NCBI GenBank assembly: GCA_934047225.1
Contig: OW203985.1
Location: 4,853,501 to 4,917,500 of the forward strand
DNA from: Ypsolopha sequella
Lineage: Eukaryota > Arthropoda > Insecta > Lepidoptera > Ypsolophidae
Reading direction: 5' to 3'
DNA length: 64,000 nucleotides
The notes under the pieces are model-generated. The model worked only from the letters and a program-made list of their open reading frames with translations, was not told the origin of the DNA and did no database searches. Numbering within the stretch: the stretch's first letter is position 1; each line of letters opens with the position of its first letter. Below are positions 1-11,110 of the stretch, piece by piece. A program made the position numbers and the translations under genes.

Positions 1-775
1 ATACAAAGGTTTTTTTTTCAAAGTGTTATTTAAATTTTTTCATATTTTTTTATTGTCGTACTTGCCCTTCTGATTGCTTTTCCGGAAAAAAGTTCTGTGC
101 ACGCCACTGCGTTATGGAACTATACTACGTAAAAATACCATAATTTTATCTTCAGGCCGACCGACTTGTTTTATTGGTTGAGACGTTTTGTTTTTTAACA
201 TTTGCCCTACAATATAGGGAATTTCTGTGCGTTATGAATATTTTTAGTATTTTTTTTTTAATTTCTCTAGCAAATAAGTAGGCTCTTTTATTAAATTATG
301 AATATTTTTAGTATTTTTTTTTTTATTTCACTTACAAATAGGCTATTTTACTTCAATTCAAAACAAAAATCGACGAAAAACGAAACGTAGTATAATTTTA
401 GCCAAGTAGTATATTTTTAATTCCCATAGACAATAATTTTCCGGGGGCCTCAATCCAACCCTGGTGATGAGTGATGTGTTCATTAGGAGCCGGCACACTA
501 AAAGGTGTGTTATTGAGTCTTGATTGAGTGATGCGCCGGCGTAGAGTATGTGGCCTCATATGGTCACATGGCGTATAACGGCTTGTGCAGTGTCCGGTGT
601 CTAGACACGAACATTTTGACTCTCAGATCATAACACATTTCTGGTATAATTGTAGAAACAAACGATATCGTGATATAACAGAGGTCATCGCCATCTACTT
701 GTATTCATCGCAACAACAAAAAAAAACTTAGACAAGTATAGGAGTACAAAAAGTCAATAGATAGCAGTTGAGCGG
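1..775. other. AT-rich flank, no gene seen
   Basis: No coding or RNA signal is supported. It contains one short direct duplication of about 60 bp: 234-294 and 295-347 both begin TTATGAATATTTTTAGTATT and then diverge slightly. The stretch 440-680 is less AT-rich but matches nothing else I could find in the window. Confidence 0.5.
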
Positions 776-940
776 CGGGTCTACCGCGTAATTCTGATTT
801 TCATCAACATCAACTTGAGACTAAAATTTGTCGTGCGTGCGACGACGACGCCCGCCTAACATGCCATCTCTTTTGCACGCGTTAAATTGCGCATGCATTT
901 GCTTGAAGTTGATACAAATCAGAATTTCGCGGTAGACCCG
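776..940 (+). mobile_element. Palindromic MITE family 1, copy 1
   Basis: About 165 bp, starting CGGGTCTACCGCGTAATTCT and ending with the near reverse complement (..AATTTCGCGGTAGACCCG). The terminal inverted repeats run about 35 bp and include the ATCAAC/GTTGAT segments. The GC-rich centre (GGCATGTTAGGCGGGCGTCG on the minus strand) is shared with copies at 941 and 4305. There is no transposase, so this is a non-autonomous element; the superfamily is unknown. The 107-codon minus-strand frame across this region is produced by the repeat and is not a gene. Confidence 0.75.
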
Positions 941-1080
941 CGGGTCTACTACGTAATTCTGATTTTCATCAACATCAACTTGAGATTGAAATTTGACGTG
1001 CTTGCGACGACGCCCGCCTAACATGCCATCTCTTTTGCACGCGTTGAATTTCGCGTTGAAAAGTTGAACTCTTACAAATC
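941..1080 (+). mobile_element. Palindromic MITE family 1, copy 2 (right end degraded)
   Basis: Begins CGGGTCTACTACGTAATTCT directly after the last base of copy 1, in the same orientation. It follows copy 1 through the GC-rich core, then diverges after about 1055 and lacks a recognisable right terminal repeat. The head-to-tail abutment suggests insertion into the end of copy 1 or a tandem duplication. Confidence 0.65.
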
Positions 1081-3314
1081 TATGCTTTACCATTTGGTTT
1101 GTAAGCATGTTATTCCATTCGATAGGTGTTAATCCACGAAACATATCTAAAATATATTTGTATATCTAGAATGTCATTGCAGGGGTGGCGGCTATACATC
1201 TCGTCAAGTCCATTTGAACCGAGGACTGTGTCCACCCAGACGGGAATGGTTTATGAGGTGACAGCTCTACATTGAGTTCATTGCATGTGGAGTGACAAAG
1301 TTGTTTAATAAAATAGGGACGCTTGGGAAGGGTCAATTCAATTTAAATACACAAAGTTTTTATGAAGTAGAAGACAGTTTACAAACCAGAACGGAGAAAA
1401 ACATTGAAATAACCCTTAAAAGCATGAGATTTTATTTTTGCATGAAATTGAAAAAAGTGATAGGAAAATACCAAAACAATATGAAAAAAATAATAAAAAT
1501 AATATTTCTTGATTAAAAGGGGGTTTTTACAAGTACAAACAAGAAAAAAAATACAAAAATAATTTGCTATAGAAATTTTAATTTTTTAGTTTTTCTTTTT
1601 TTTTGGCTACTTGTAAAGCTGAACTCTTTGGGACTTTATTATCAAAAAACTATAAAAATTAATGCAAGCAGAATATTTATTACATTTTTTTTCCAAAAGC
1701 TCTCTTTGATGATTTTCCCGCGAACATGCGTGAAAATACAAAAAAAAAACAAAGGAAAATAAATGAAATAATATTTATTTAAAAAAAAATTTGAAAGTTG
1801 TTGCCAAACATATTCTTAGCTCATACAATCATATAATCATATTTTTAACAAAAAAATATGTAAATAATAAATGAAAATTCCTTTGTGCCGTTTTGACCCA
1901 AGACGCATTTAAGGGTTAATACAATAATTTATACACTTACTTTATACTGGGTGTACAACCTACTATTTAGGATACATTGAAGTAGCTTTCCCTTAAATTG
2001 ATTTGATTACTGCAAATACGCAAATATGTTGGACATTGGACCTAAACCCAACTAATCGACAAATCCTTTTAATACATCAAAAGGCTTATTATAAAATTAT
2101 TAATTAAATTTTTAATACATTTATTTATTTTTATTATTCCCAACAAAACAAAAAAACTTATTTAATGTAAATTTACGGACATGGGAGACATCATTCATCT
2201 GGTTACTTTAAGCTCATTATGGACCTGGAGTCCTGGACTGAACAAACAACACCGACTGACTGGCACGACCTGTGACTCATAATAATATGGCTATTTAACA
2301 AACGAATCAAACCTAAATTTATAATCAAATCCCAATTTACAGTTTAATATAACAAAATATTCAGGATCAGAGCACTCTGCATGATAACGACACCAATCGC
2401 CGGCTGACTAAATTCTCAATTAAAAAAGTCTGGTTCCTGATTTAAAATATACTCTTTTTAATATTTTTATGTCAATAGATGTCAGCAGTTTTCTTACTTC
2501 AAATACCTATATATGTCATATAATATTTTTCTATTTGCCTAATGACGACCCCACAGAAGGATCGAAATATAGCGCCTAAAACTATTTAATGAAGTATTTA
2601 TATTTAGGTCAAATACAACATACAAAAAATTGAATTTAAAACAAACAAATAAATTTATATTTAAACATATAAAAATTTATATTATAAAAAATAACATTAT
2701 TTAAACCAATCAAAATATTTTTTTTTAAAAACATAAAGGAATTATAAAAAGAAATAACTTAATTAGGCACACACCGTACACGGAATGTTAGTTTCTTCAA
2801 ACAAAATACGAGTAACAATTCTTTGTGTAAATAGTACACGAAAGCGTTTCTCTTAAAAAGCACAAAGTACCTACACACAAAAGGACAGTACTAGACAAGT
2901 TAATGGCTACTGAGAATAAAACTCATTTAAAAACGGAGTCTCTCTCCAGAACTTGGTGGTAAAAAATATACTTACGGACTTTATTCAACTGCTCTCGCGC
3001 CATAAACTTAGAGTTACCGTAATAATTCACTTTCAGTAGCTTCCAAATCTTTGGTGATACCTATTTTAAACGAAAGTACCTTATCTTGGACTGTATTTTA
3101 TAAGACACGAGACTGGTAAAGGCGAAGCGCTATTATAACAAACTTTTTAGGTTAACGATTTAAGATTTTAAGAATAAATATTGTCAAGACTTTTTTAAAT
3201 GACAAATATAGTTTTTGTATGTACTTTCACCTTTTATTAGAGCACCTTTCAAAAATACGGAGCTTATGATATAAAAACCATATGATTCAGGATATTTTAG
3301 TAATAAAAACGTAG
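1081..3314. other. Long AT-rich stretch, nothing recognised
   Basis: Homopolymer-rich DNA with no similarity to protein families, no tRNA-like boxes and no obvious inverted or tandem repeats. The only longer frame (1292-1516, plus) is lysine/isoleucine-rich, starts at GTG, and has no recognisable domain; I treat it as chance. Confidence 0.5.
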
Positions 3315-3741
3315 TTAAGGCGATATGTAAAAGTTTTAGCGTCCCTGTTACTCCATATGCGAAAAAAGGCTCAGTGCGAGAGGGACGGATTCGTGGAAAA
3401 GTGGCAAAAAGTCGGTTTTTTATCAATATAAAATGTACTAAAGTTGCTATAAAAATTTCGTTTAACCAGATCCTAGATACCGTTAAAACCCATCTAATAA
3501 AATATAACTGCAGTCCATTATGTCATTCTGAATTGTCAAACCAGGAGAATTGGTGTCGAAAAAGACCTCATTTCAATAAATATTTCTATCGAGCCGAATT
3601 TCTCCAATCGCGTTTTTGTTTTAACACATCCCTAGAGAAAGATTCCAAAAATAATATATTATTTTATCAAAATAATACATTATTTACTGAAGTAGATATG
3701 CAAGTTCTTAAAGTATCGATTTTTTTTCCGTAGCGCCTTAA
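3315..3741 (-). mobile_element. TTAA-flanked MITE family A, copy 1 (complete)
   Basis: About 425 bp bounded by TTAA at 3315-3318 and 3738-3741. The left terminus reads TTAAGGCGATATG and the right terminus is its approximate inverse (TAGCGCCTTAA). Internal blocks, such as GTGCGAGAGGGACGGATTC near 3373, match the reverse complement of copies at 38617 and 41158. TTAA duplication is the signature of piggyBac-type transposition, but the termini do not begin CCC, so the superfamily is inferred only. Open frames on both strands are incidental. Confidence 0.75.
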
Positions 3742-4304
3742 CTCATAAATCATAAAGGGATATTTTTATTTGCACATCAGAAATACACACTAAATTCAGC
3801 GGAAAAGAGAGACTTCGTGGTTATTTTGTATGACAACCCAGAAATGTATAAGAGCACAGTTAGTATTTTAGTTTGCAAGACAGTATTTTTTGATGTGCAG
3901 TTAGTATTTTTGATAGAACACTGTTGTAGCATTTTTAGTATTTTCTGCTGTGCGTTTAATTACAACCCAATTTTAAACTAATGTAAGATTGGAAAGAAGT
4001 TTCACAAACATCATTAGTAAAAGTAATCTAAATTTAATTAACCAGCCCTTAAAAAATACCCACTAAAAGTGTAACGTGATACCCAAATTTACATTTTGTG
4101 CTCTAAAAATAGCCTGTTTTACCTTGGAAAATTAACTTAGCTTATATTTAACTTATTAGTCATGCTTCTATCAAACGTTGATATAAAAACATTATTTCTT
4201 TAGTAGATTAAAATGAGCAATGTTTGAAAAGAAACAAAGAAAACAAACCACTTTTTGCAAAACACAGCATGAAACAGTCTGTATGTAAGATCTTATTTAG
4301 ACCA
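3742..4304. repeat. Intergenic stretch with dispersed repeat M (3837-3960)
   Basis: The part around 3893-3955 (TGCAGTTAGTATTTTTGATA and ..TAGTATTTTCT..) is matched in inverted orientation at about 10600-10735. The rest shows nothing I can name. Confidence 0.45.
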
Positions 4305-4468
4305 GGGGCTCTACCGCGTAATTCTCATTTGTATCAACTTCAAGCAAATGCATGCGAAATTCAACGCGTGCAAAAGAGATGGCATGTTAGGCGGGCGTCG
4401 TCGCACGCGCGTCAAATTTCAATCTCAAGTTGATGTTGATGAAAATGAGAATTACTCGGTAGACCCGC
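4305..4468 (-). mobile_element. Palindromic MITE family 1, copy 3
   Basis: About 164 bp in opposite orientation to the copies at 776 and 941. It begins GGGGCTCTACCGCGTAATTC, has the same GC-rich core (TGGCATGTTAGGCGGGCGTC), and ends ..TTACTCGGTAGACCCGC. It is complete, and the best copy for defining the element length. No convincing target duplication was found. Confidence 0.75.
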
Positions 4469-4915
4469 AGTACTGCATGTATTGTTTTTTTTTATGTTGA
4501 TCGTTAAAAGACAACAATATAGATGAACCATCAATATACTTCCTCAGTCAAGCGTAAATCTCACTTTGATATTGAAACCTAGTCTCCTTTGTACCTATTA
4601 CAGAATCAAAATAAAAGAGGAACAAAATAGATAATTTTTGGAAATTCCTTTCTATTTTTTTTATGGTCTTTAACATACGTACCAAAGTTGTTCCAAGTAA
4701 AAACAGAGTTGCGACTCGTTAGCAACTCAAACAGTCGTTTATCTTCTTTATCATGAACAGTCTCATCACGGGCCGATCGCCGTGCTTCGGGCACAAATAT
4801 TTGTTCCTGCTAGTTCATTAAAAGTACGATTTGTCTAAACTCTATGTACCCATGGACTACTTACGTATCCATCGTAATCGTATGTAATATATAATATATG
4901 TGTATTATACTAATT
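4469..4915. other. No feature seen
   Basis: AT-rich DNA without recognisable repeat or coding signal. The minus-strand frame at 4606-4794 has no recognisable domain. Confidence 0.45.
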
Positions 4916-5215
4916 ATTATTAGAGTGCATTACAAACTAAAAATTAATCAAAACAAATTTAAAAGCACACATATTTTGAAAACATTTCTCGGGCCAGGAT
5001 TTGGACCTGCGACCTCCTTCTTACATGACAGGCGCGCTAAAGGACTGAGCTACCGAGGTTCGTATCTGGAACGACAAAATCTTTTCACCATATCTGTACA
5101 TCGAATTTTTGTAACTACTTGATATACTAGCTTGTAATGCACATACTGAATGCTCATGAGGGCGTTATGTGATTTCATGCCTTGCTCATTCAGAACAGAA
5201 GGCGCTGTCACTGTT
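4916..5215 (-). mobile_element. SINE family B (tRNA-derived), minus strand
   Basis: On the minus strand, 5065-4985 reads like a tRNA: an A-box-like TAGCTCAGTCCTTTAG and a B-box-like GGTCCAAATCC followed by TGGCCCGAG. Flanking blocks recur elsewhere: ATTAGAGTGCATTACAAACT (4919) also occurs near 23869 and 62879, and the TTTTTGTAACTACTTGATA block (5105) recurs near 11053. RNA polymerase III transcription from the internal boxes is inferred from the family type. It is not a functional tRNA, because stems and CCA-end geometry are degenerate. Confidence 0.65.
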
Positions 5216-5571
5216 TCATTAGACAGTTAAGAAATTCACAGTTCTCATTTACTAAGATCATATGTTTTTATTGCGAAATCCAATATACCTATATATACAG
5301 GTTTATTTATATGCCGCACTTAACTTAACCAAAAAAGTTAAATTTGTTTTACCCATATACAATTACTTATTCACGCTTGTCTCCCACACTCGCTTCGAAC
5401 TAAAAATTTCTGAGGTCGCAGGGCCACGCCTGACAATGCATTTATTTGGTAGATTTTATTTTTATTAATTTGAAAGCAATCCAAAAATGGCTAAGGTAAT
5501 CTGGTAAGACTTTATTGCCATATTAAAGGTATTTAATTTGGAAATTAAAAGTTGTAGTTGTCTATCTAAAT
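5216..5571. other. No feature seen
   Basis: AT-rich; a weak frame at 5262-5468 has no recognisable domain. Confidence 0.4.
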
Positions 5572-6505
5572 TTTGAGTTATCGCGTACCTACGAAAAATG
5601 TAATGTGAAGGTTGTGGTATAACTAGCAATTTTAAGCTATCGCGTACTTACGAAAAATGTAATGTGAAGGTATAAATTGCAATTTAGGGTTATCGTATCT
5701 ACGAAAAATGTAATGTGAAGGTATAAATTGCAATTTTGAGTTATCGTATCTAAGAAAAATGTAATGTGAAGGTATAAATTATAATTTTGAGTTATCGTAT
5801 CTACAAAAAATGTAATGTGAAGCTATAAATTGCAATTTTGAGTAATCGTATCTACGAAAAATGTAATGTGAAGGTATAACTTGCAATTTTGAGTTATAGT
5901 ATATACGAAAAATGTAATGTGAAGGTTTAAATTGCATTTTTGAGTTATCGTATCTAGGAAAACTGTAATGTGAAGGTATAACTTGCAATTTTGAGTTATC
6001 GTATCTACAAAAAATGTAATGTGAAGCTATAAATTGCAATTTTGAGTAATCGTATCTACGAAAAATGTAATGTGAAGGTATAACTTGCAATTTTGAGCTA
6101 TAGTATATACGAAAAATGTAATGTGAAGGTATAACTTGCAATTTTGAGTTATCGTATCTACAAAAAATGTAATGTGAAGGTATAAATTGCAATTTTGAGT
6201 TATCTTATCTACGAAAAATGTAATGTGAAGTTATAAATTGCAATTTAGGGTTATCGTATCTACGAAAAATGTAATGTGAAGGTATAAATTGCATTTTTGA
6301 GTTATCGTATCTAGGAAAACTGTAATGTGAAGGTATAACTTGCAATTTTGAGTTATCGTATCTACAAAAAATGTAATGTGAAGGTATAAATTGCAATTTT
6401 GAGTTATCGTATCTACGAAAAATGTAATGTGAAGTTATAAATTGCAATTTTGAGTTATCGTATCTACGAAAAATGTAATTTGAAGGTATAACTTGCAATT
6501 TTTTG
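5572..6505. repeat. 51-bp minisatellite, about 18 units
   Basis: Units share the core ACGAAAAATGTAATGTGAAG and are spaced exactly 51 bp from 5656 to 6472; the first spacing is 59 bp. Variant units recur in register: the GAAGCTATAAATTGC variant at 5820 and 6024 lies 204 bp (4 units) apart, and the GGAAAACTGTAATG variant at 5955 and 6312 lies 357 bp (7 units) apart. This implies block duplication. Because 51 is a multiple of three, the minus strand stays open as 17-residue repeats (5779-6192 and 6205-6639). I regard these frames as a by-product, not genes. Confidence 0.9.
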
Positions 6506-6562
6506 CGCATATACGAAACTATTTTTTTAAATTCTGCTCCGTTAAGCCTTTCGTTAGTTCTC

Positions 6563-6910
6563 TTAAGAGCGGTTTCGCAGCCGTAATGTGAAAAACCCGC
6601 CTTTTTCCGAATTAATCGAAAGAGAACACTTAAATTCAAAATTCACTCAACAGTTATTCAACAAAACCTTATTACCTATGTATTTTGTATGTTGCCCTCG
6701 CAAAGTTTCCATTGGTTTCTGTAAATCAGAATTACAAATTATTTTAAATTCAGAATTTTTTAAACTTTGCAAGGGCAACATACCTACACAATACATAGGT
6801 TATAAGATTTTGTTGAATAACTTTTAAGTGAAATTAGAATTTAAGTGTTCTGTTTCGATTAATTAGAAAAAGGCGGGTTTTTCACAATCCGACTGCGAAA
6901 CTACTCGTAA
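6563..6910. mobile_element. TTAA foldback element, family C, complete
   Basis: About 348 bp with long terminal inverted repeats. Left end: TTAAGAGCGGTTTCGCAGCC, then GTGAAAAACCCGCC. Right end: GGCGGGTTTTTCACAATCCG then ACTGCGAAACTACTCGTAA, where the final TTAA has become GTAA. Arms extend inward past ACACTTAAATTC and the TTTGC(A/G)AGGGCAACATA blocks. A second fragment starts with the same TTAA terminus at 62247. There is no coding capacity. TTAA target use suggests a piggyBac-like source. Confidence 0.75.
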
Positions 6911-6964
6911 CTAGCTATTGTATTTTTTAAAGGTTAAGGATTTTATTTTGGTAAAACAAACAAG

Positions 6965-7105
6965 ATGCTGCTGGCTGCGTGATGTTATATAACATAATAT
7001 AAGTTAGAATTAGTTTAGTTAGTTTAGCATAAAGTTTGCGATCTCGCCATACCGCGCATAAACCATGTGGTTTTAGTCGGATGGCTTTAAATTCTTAAAT
7101 AAAAA
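6965..7105 (+). repeat. Dispersed repeat H, copy 1
   Basis: About 140 bp nearly identical to 50460-50602 in the same orientation (shared blocks TGCGTGATGTTAT, TTTGCGATCTCGCCATACCG, ATGTGGTTTTAGTCGGATGG). Both copies are followed by AT-rich tails, which fits the 3' end of a non-LTR retrotransposon, but no coding part is attached. Confidence 0.6.
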
Positions 7106-7774
7106 AAATTTTTTTAGGGCGAGATGGAGAGAGTTAGTGTCTGACAAGGTCTTAATCTACTGCAATTCTGACACGCTAATGCTATTTATCACTGTATCAC
7201 TGTCACTTTCACACACCACAAATTATCAATCAATGCAAGCTTATCAAGTTATTAGTGCCCAAGTTAATTAATCAGATGACGCAATTACACTTGACGTCAA
7301 TGGCTTATTCTCATTCATTAAACCAGTTTATTATTTCTTCAAAATGTTTTGTTTCATGCAATATCGTATATCTCAAGATTAATCGATAGTTAGGATTTAG
7401 GCATATAATCGGAGTTAGTTATATATTTATTTATTGTACGTATTGCATATATTTATAATATTATTTAATTCCTTATTCTTATATTTTTTATTTCATTTGA
7501 GTGAATTATTTCATTAAATTTAAGTAAACCTTACCTTTATTATTTTTGTGTATTTTCCCATATTATTATTTATTATATAAAACTATGAGACATAGATTAT
7601 TTTAATTACATTACATTACATTAAAACCTTCTTAATGTATAAATGTGATGTTAATTATGTATGTTAATGTACATGAAGTGTAATAAATAAATTAAAAAAT
7701 AAAACCCAAATGTAATAAGTGTATCTGATATACCTATGTTACATAAATAATATTTTTAAGCCTTTTCTTTGACC
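7106..7774. other. AT-rich stretch, no gene
   Basis: Very AT-rich; TTACATTACATTACATTA around 7606 is a short ACATT-type microsatellite. Nothing else recognised. Confidence 0.45.
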
Positions 7775-8175
7775 TTTTATTTTTTTTCAATGCATGTGCT
7801 CGTAAAGGCCCACTTTTTATGCATCAAAACCGAACAGAAAGTCGATTATTTTGCCCTAGGGCTTTATTATTATTATTTTTTTTTTATTTGTTTGCAATGG
7901 TTGGCTTACCTGCAGCCTTTCCTGTGTACCATAGATGTTATACTTTTTTCCACTGTTTAACGGCTCTGGATACAATCCTTTTGAGCCAATCATAATTTAA
8001 AGTTCACAAGATTATATTTGTTTTCATTTCCTCACACTATGCATTGAAAAACGTAGTATTATACACGGGCGTAAGAGCAATAAATTACTCGGTTACGTTT
8101 AAAACACTCGCTACGCTCGTGTTTTAAATCGTCCTCGTAATTTATTCCTTTGCGCCCTTGTAGCATAAACTACTA
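7775..8175 (-). repeat. Dispersed repeat I, copy 1
   Basis: Reverse-complement counterpart of 19146-19425 and 35440-35765. Shared blocks include the palindromic core AACACTCGCTACGCTCGTG, CAATGCATAGTGTGAGG and AAAAAGTGGGCCTTTACGAG (orientation of the 35 kb copy). No terminal repeats or coding capacity were seen, so the element type is undetermined. Confidence 0.7.
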
Positions 8176-8188
8176 TTAAATAGATTAT

Positions 8189-8352
8189 AATATACGAATA
8201 AAAAAGTATTATTTGGTTATGAGATACATATATTTCGACCAACTTGTGGCCGTCGTCAGTCGAATAAGTCTAAGTGTTAATATTCGACTGACGACGGCCA
8301 CAAGTTGGCCGAAATATATTTCGAAACCAAATAATACTTTTTTATTTTAATA
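8189..8352. repeat. Hairpin element, family G, copy 1
   Basis: Near-perfect inverted repeat with arms of about 75 bp and a loop of about 16 bp. Arms include AAAAAGTATTATTTGGTT, ATATTTCGACCAACTTGTGG and CCGTCGTCAGTCGAAT. A shorter relative lies at 63060-63170. Confidence 0.8.
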
Positions 8353-8379
8353 TTATAATCTTTATTATATAAATAAATA

Positions 8380-8640
8380 TATGTCATATATTTCATTTCA
8401 TTTCATTACAGTGCATTCATTACAAAATAGGAAAATGGGACATGAACTAAATCGCCGTGAAAATGAAGTCTCAGGCGGGGATCAAACCCGTATCTCTGAC
8501 ATCTCGAGAAAGCGACATCAACATTCTCCACCGACAAGCTCTTTAAAATTGTATTACTACTTTATAAACCAGCTGGTGATGCACAAATAAACACTCACCA
8601 GGGCGTTGTGTGCATATCACGCCTTGTTCTAATTAACAGC
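8380..8640 (-). mobile_element. SINE-like element related to family B
   Basis: On the minus strand, about 8545-8475 resembles a tRNA head ending in a B-box-like GGGTTTGATCCCCGCC. The distal block CAGGGCGTTGTGTGCATATC then CACGCCTTGTTC is shared, with changes, with the elements at 4916 and 10960. It is a degenerate pseudo-tRNA, not a tRNA gene. Confidence 0.55.
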
Positions 8641-8673
8641 GATAATGAGTGATAAGATAAGATAAGTATAAGC

Positions 8674-10064
8674 CAGTGGTGCCCAACTGGTATTGCTCCA
8701 AGGGCTATTTTAAAAATCCCGCTCCGCCACGCGGGCACCGCCAAATTAATAAAAAAACATAATTGATATAAAGGAAACTACATTATACAATTACAACACC
8801 TTTTATTTATTATGATAATATGACACACTTACTACACTTCACACAGAATAGACCGGAACAGCAAAAAGCTAATGCGATACTTGTCTGTACACATTTTCAG
8901 AAAACTTCTAAAAAGTCTGGTTGGTAATCTTTTGGGCAACCCAAAATCATACAATTTTTGACGTCTTCGTGTCGAGTCCAGAATTAGGCGAACTAACTTG
9001 ACAGCCGAAAATGTTGCCAGACATAGGAAAAAATAAATAGTGATAGGTTCATGTCGACACAAATATGTCGATATAACCTTGTGCCTTCTATAAATCTGAT
9101 TATATTTATATTTTATCAAGTAATTGTCGTCGAAACTTTCATACTCATACATACTTGCCAAATAGGGACGAACTACAGCAATTTATATGATATAATATGA
9201 TCTGAAGGATGTATGGTTTAAAGCGGATATTTACGATACTTACTCCTCAAATTAGGAATAAAATACAAAAATAATGATGTTATTACAACAGGCCATTGTG
9301 ATCCTTTTAGGTGATTTCTGTCGGGCTAGTACGGTACATTTTATGTACTATACATATAGCATTCATCCCTTTCTTTCTGGCAAATATGAAAGTGCGATAG
9401 AGATAAACGCTAAATATCGTCGATGATAATTCCAAATCCGTTATATGTTCGATTTTAATTAATTGAATTAATTTTTATTATTATTCTTTTGCTTAATAAA
9501 ATTATTAGTTTGATTCCAAACACAATAATAATGATTAACTAGACTTTTTAAACATCGATATTAACAGCACTAGCCAAACTGTGGCAACATAAGTGTACAA
9601 TGAACTGTCAAGTTAGTTCGCCTAATTCTGGACTCGACTTTAGTTAACATACTTCGGCAGCCTCTCGCTCGTATTTACGCCTACCTGTGCATATTCATTT
9701 CATGCGTACCTTCTAACGACTCATACCATACAGCGTAATTTAGTTATTGTTTATTTAATTTATTCATAATTCATAATTCATAATAATTGATTTGTCAAAC
9801 ATAGGTACAATAATTGGATATACATAAGTTTAAAATGGCCTCTCTATGTTTCGCCTTAAAGGCACACAAGTATTTTAAAGTAAGTACTTATAGCTAGATT
9901 AAAGTCATAATACAATGTTAAATTTCAAAAAATATTTAAAATTAAAAAATAATTGGTTACATTGCTAGATATCATAAAAAAACATTTATTTTACCCATAT
10001 TGTTCGCGGGCGCCTAGTTAACAGGCCGCGGGCTACCAGGTACCCTACTGGTTGGGCACCACTG
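8674..10064. mobile_element. Non-autonomous hAT-like element with 8-bp target duplication
   Basis: 1391 bp. Left end CAGTGGTGCCCAACTGG, right end CTGGTTGGGCACCACTG: inverted termini of the CAGNG type typical of hAT. The perfect 8-bp direct repeat GTATAAGC lies at 8666-8673 and 10065-10072, the size hAT transposases generate. Inside, a second inverted repeat (AGTCCAGAATTAGGCGAACT at 8974; its inverse near 9615) bounds a nested segment of about 680 bp. No transposase remnant was found; the 109-codon minus-strand frame at 8832-9161 is unrecognised. A third-party transposase must have moved it. Confidence 0.85.
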
Positions 10065-10599
10065 GTATAAGCTGACTAATCTATTTTGTAAAAGGCTTTT
10101 CATCACCCTCATGACGATACCATGCCACTAAGCGACACTTCGTGCTAAAGCATGACGTCATGAGAAGTTGTACCGGAAAAGTGTTTACAGGCAGTTGCTT
10201 GGTATAAGTCATTAGTCCGTTACGAACTTCCGTAGATTTTGTGGAACTCCCTGGAACAGATTGATTGACGCCTCGCCTGCTTACACTCTCCTATTTTCTA
10301 GGCGAGTGCGCCTCATTGACGCTTTTTATCAGAGCGCTAGTGGCTAAGCGTGGGCTCATTGTGCAATAATAACATATTTATTATTATTTCCTTCTAGGAA
10401 TATCTTTCTTCCAATCTGTTTCTTTCATCGCAATTAATTACAAATCACTTTGTCTTTGTGTCAGGAACCTTCGTCACAAAAAGTCACACAAAACGACAAT
10501 TATTTGTCATCACGACAATTAGGCGAAAGTTATGTTACAGGATGTTACAGGATATATAAGAATAATTTAATCAGAGATTCGTGAACATACACGAGGGTT
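10065..10599. other. No feature seen
   Basis: Ordinary intergenic sequence without recognised repeats or coding signal. Confidence 0.4.
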
Positions 10600-10735
10600 T
10601 TCCTCATTTTATCAGGCTCCTTTGTTTTGGGGAGTATTCAATCACACGCTAGAAAATACTACAAAGTAAAGTGTCCTATCAAAAATACTAACTGCATATC
10701 GAAAAGTCTTGAGAGTCAATAAGTGGGCACAATCT
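10600..10735 (-). repeat. Dispersed repeat M, copy 2
   Basis: Inverted counterpart of 3837-3960 (CTATCAAAAATACTAACTGC at 10676 equals the reverse complement of a block at about 3899). Followed at 10770-10800 by a SINE-B-associated block, CATCCATCGCTTTGAATACT, also seen at 23842 and 62852. Confidence 0.5.
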
Positions 10736-10799
10736 TCTGCAATGAAAGATTTCCGGGCTATATGTTTTCATAGCGACATCCATCGCTTTGAATACTCTA

Positions 10800-10959
10800 A
10801 GGGCCTATGCACACAGCGTATTTTTTACGCGCAGAACACACGCATGGTCTGCGCGTTTTCAGTCCTATTGCATTTGGTTATGGTTTGCGTTAGAATCGCG
10901 TTTGTATCGCGTCATCTGCACGTATAAAATACTAATTTCAAATTTACAAATATTTGTAA
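10800..10959. other. Possible small palindromic insertion, unclassified
   Basis: GGGCCTATGCACACAGCGTA and the GCGTCATCTGCACGTATAAA end are weakly inverted relative to each other, and the interior is less AT-rich than its surroundings. No second copy in the window supports it. Confidence 0.25.
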
Positions 10960-11110
10960 AGATCTCTTGCTTGCAAGTGCGCTAATGATTGCGCCACTGA
11001 GGTAGTCATCCTAACACCGTCGAATTATTCCACCTTACCTGTCCTCCAAATTTTTGTTACTACTTGATACATGTGAATTTCACGCCTTGGTCCTGTTGAA
11101 TACTGGCGCA
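10960..11110 (-). mobile_element. SINE family B fragment
   Basis: Shares TTTTTGTTACTACTTGATAC and the TTTCACGCCTTGGTCCTGTT block with the element at 4916. The tRNA-like B box is missing, so the copy is truncated. Confidence 0.5.

Noticed and set aside
4985..5065. Functional tRNA gene (also 8475-8545, 12035-12108, 12145-12210, 36720-36850, 37745-37825)
   Set aside because: A and B boxes are visible, but stems are degenerate and the units are embedded in dispersed repeats with tails; these are SINE heads.
5779..6639. Two long minus-strand frames of 17-residue repeats as a repeat-protein gene
   Set aside because: They follow from a 51-bp (3 x 17) tandem repeat; there is no start context, splice signal or unique flanking coding sequence, and one runs into a foldback element.
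8832..9161. 109-codon minus-strand frame as hAT transposase
   Set aside because: No hAT dimerisation motif or zinc finger; the translation matches nothing I recognise.
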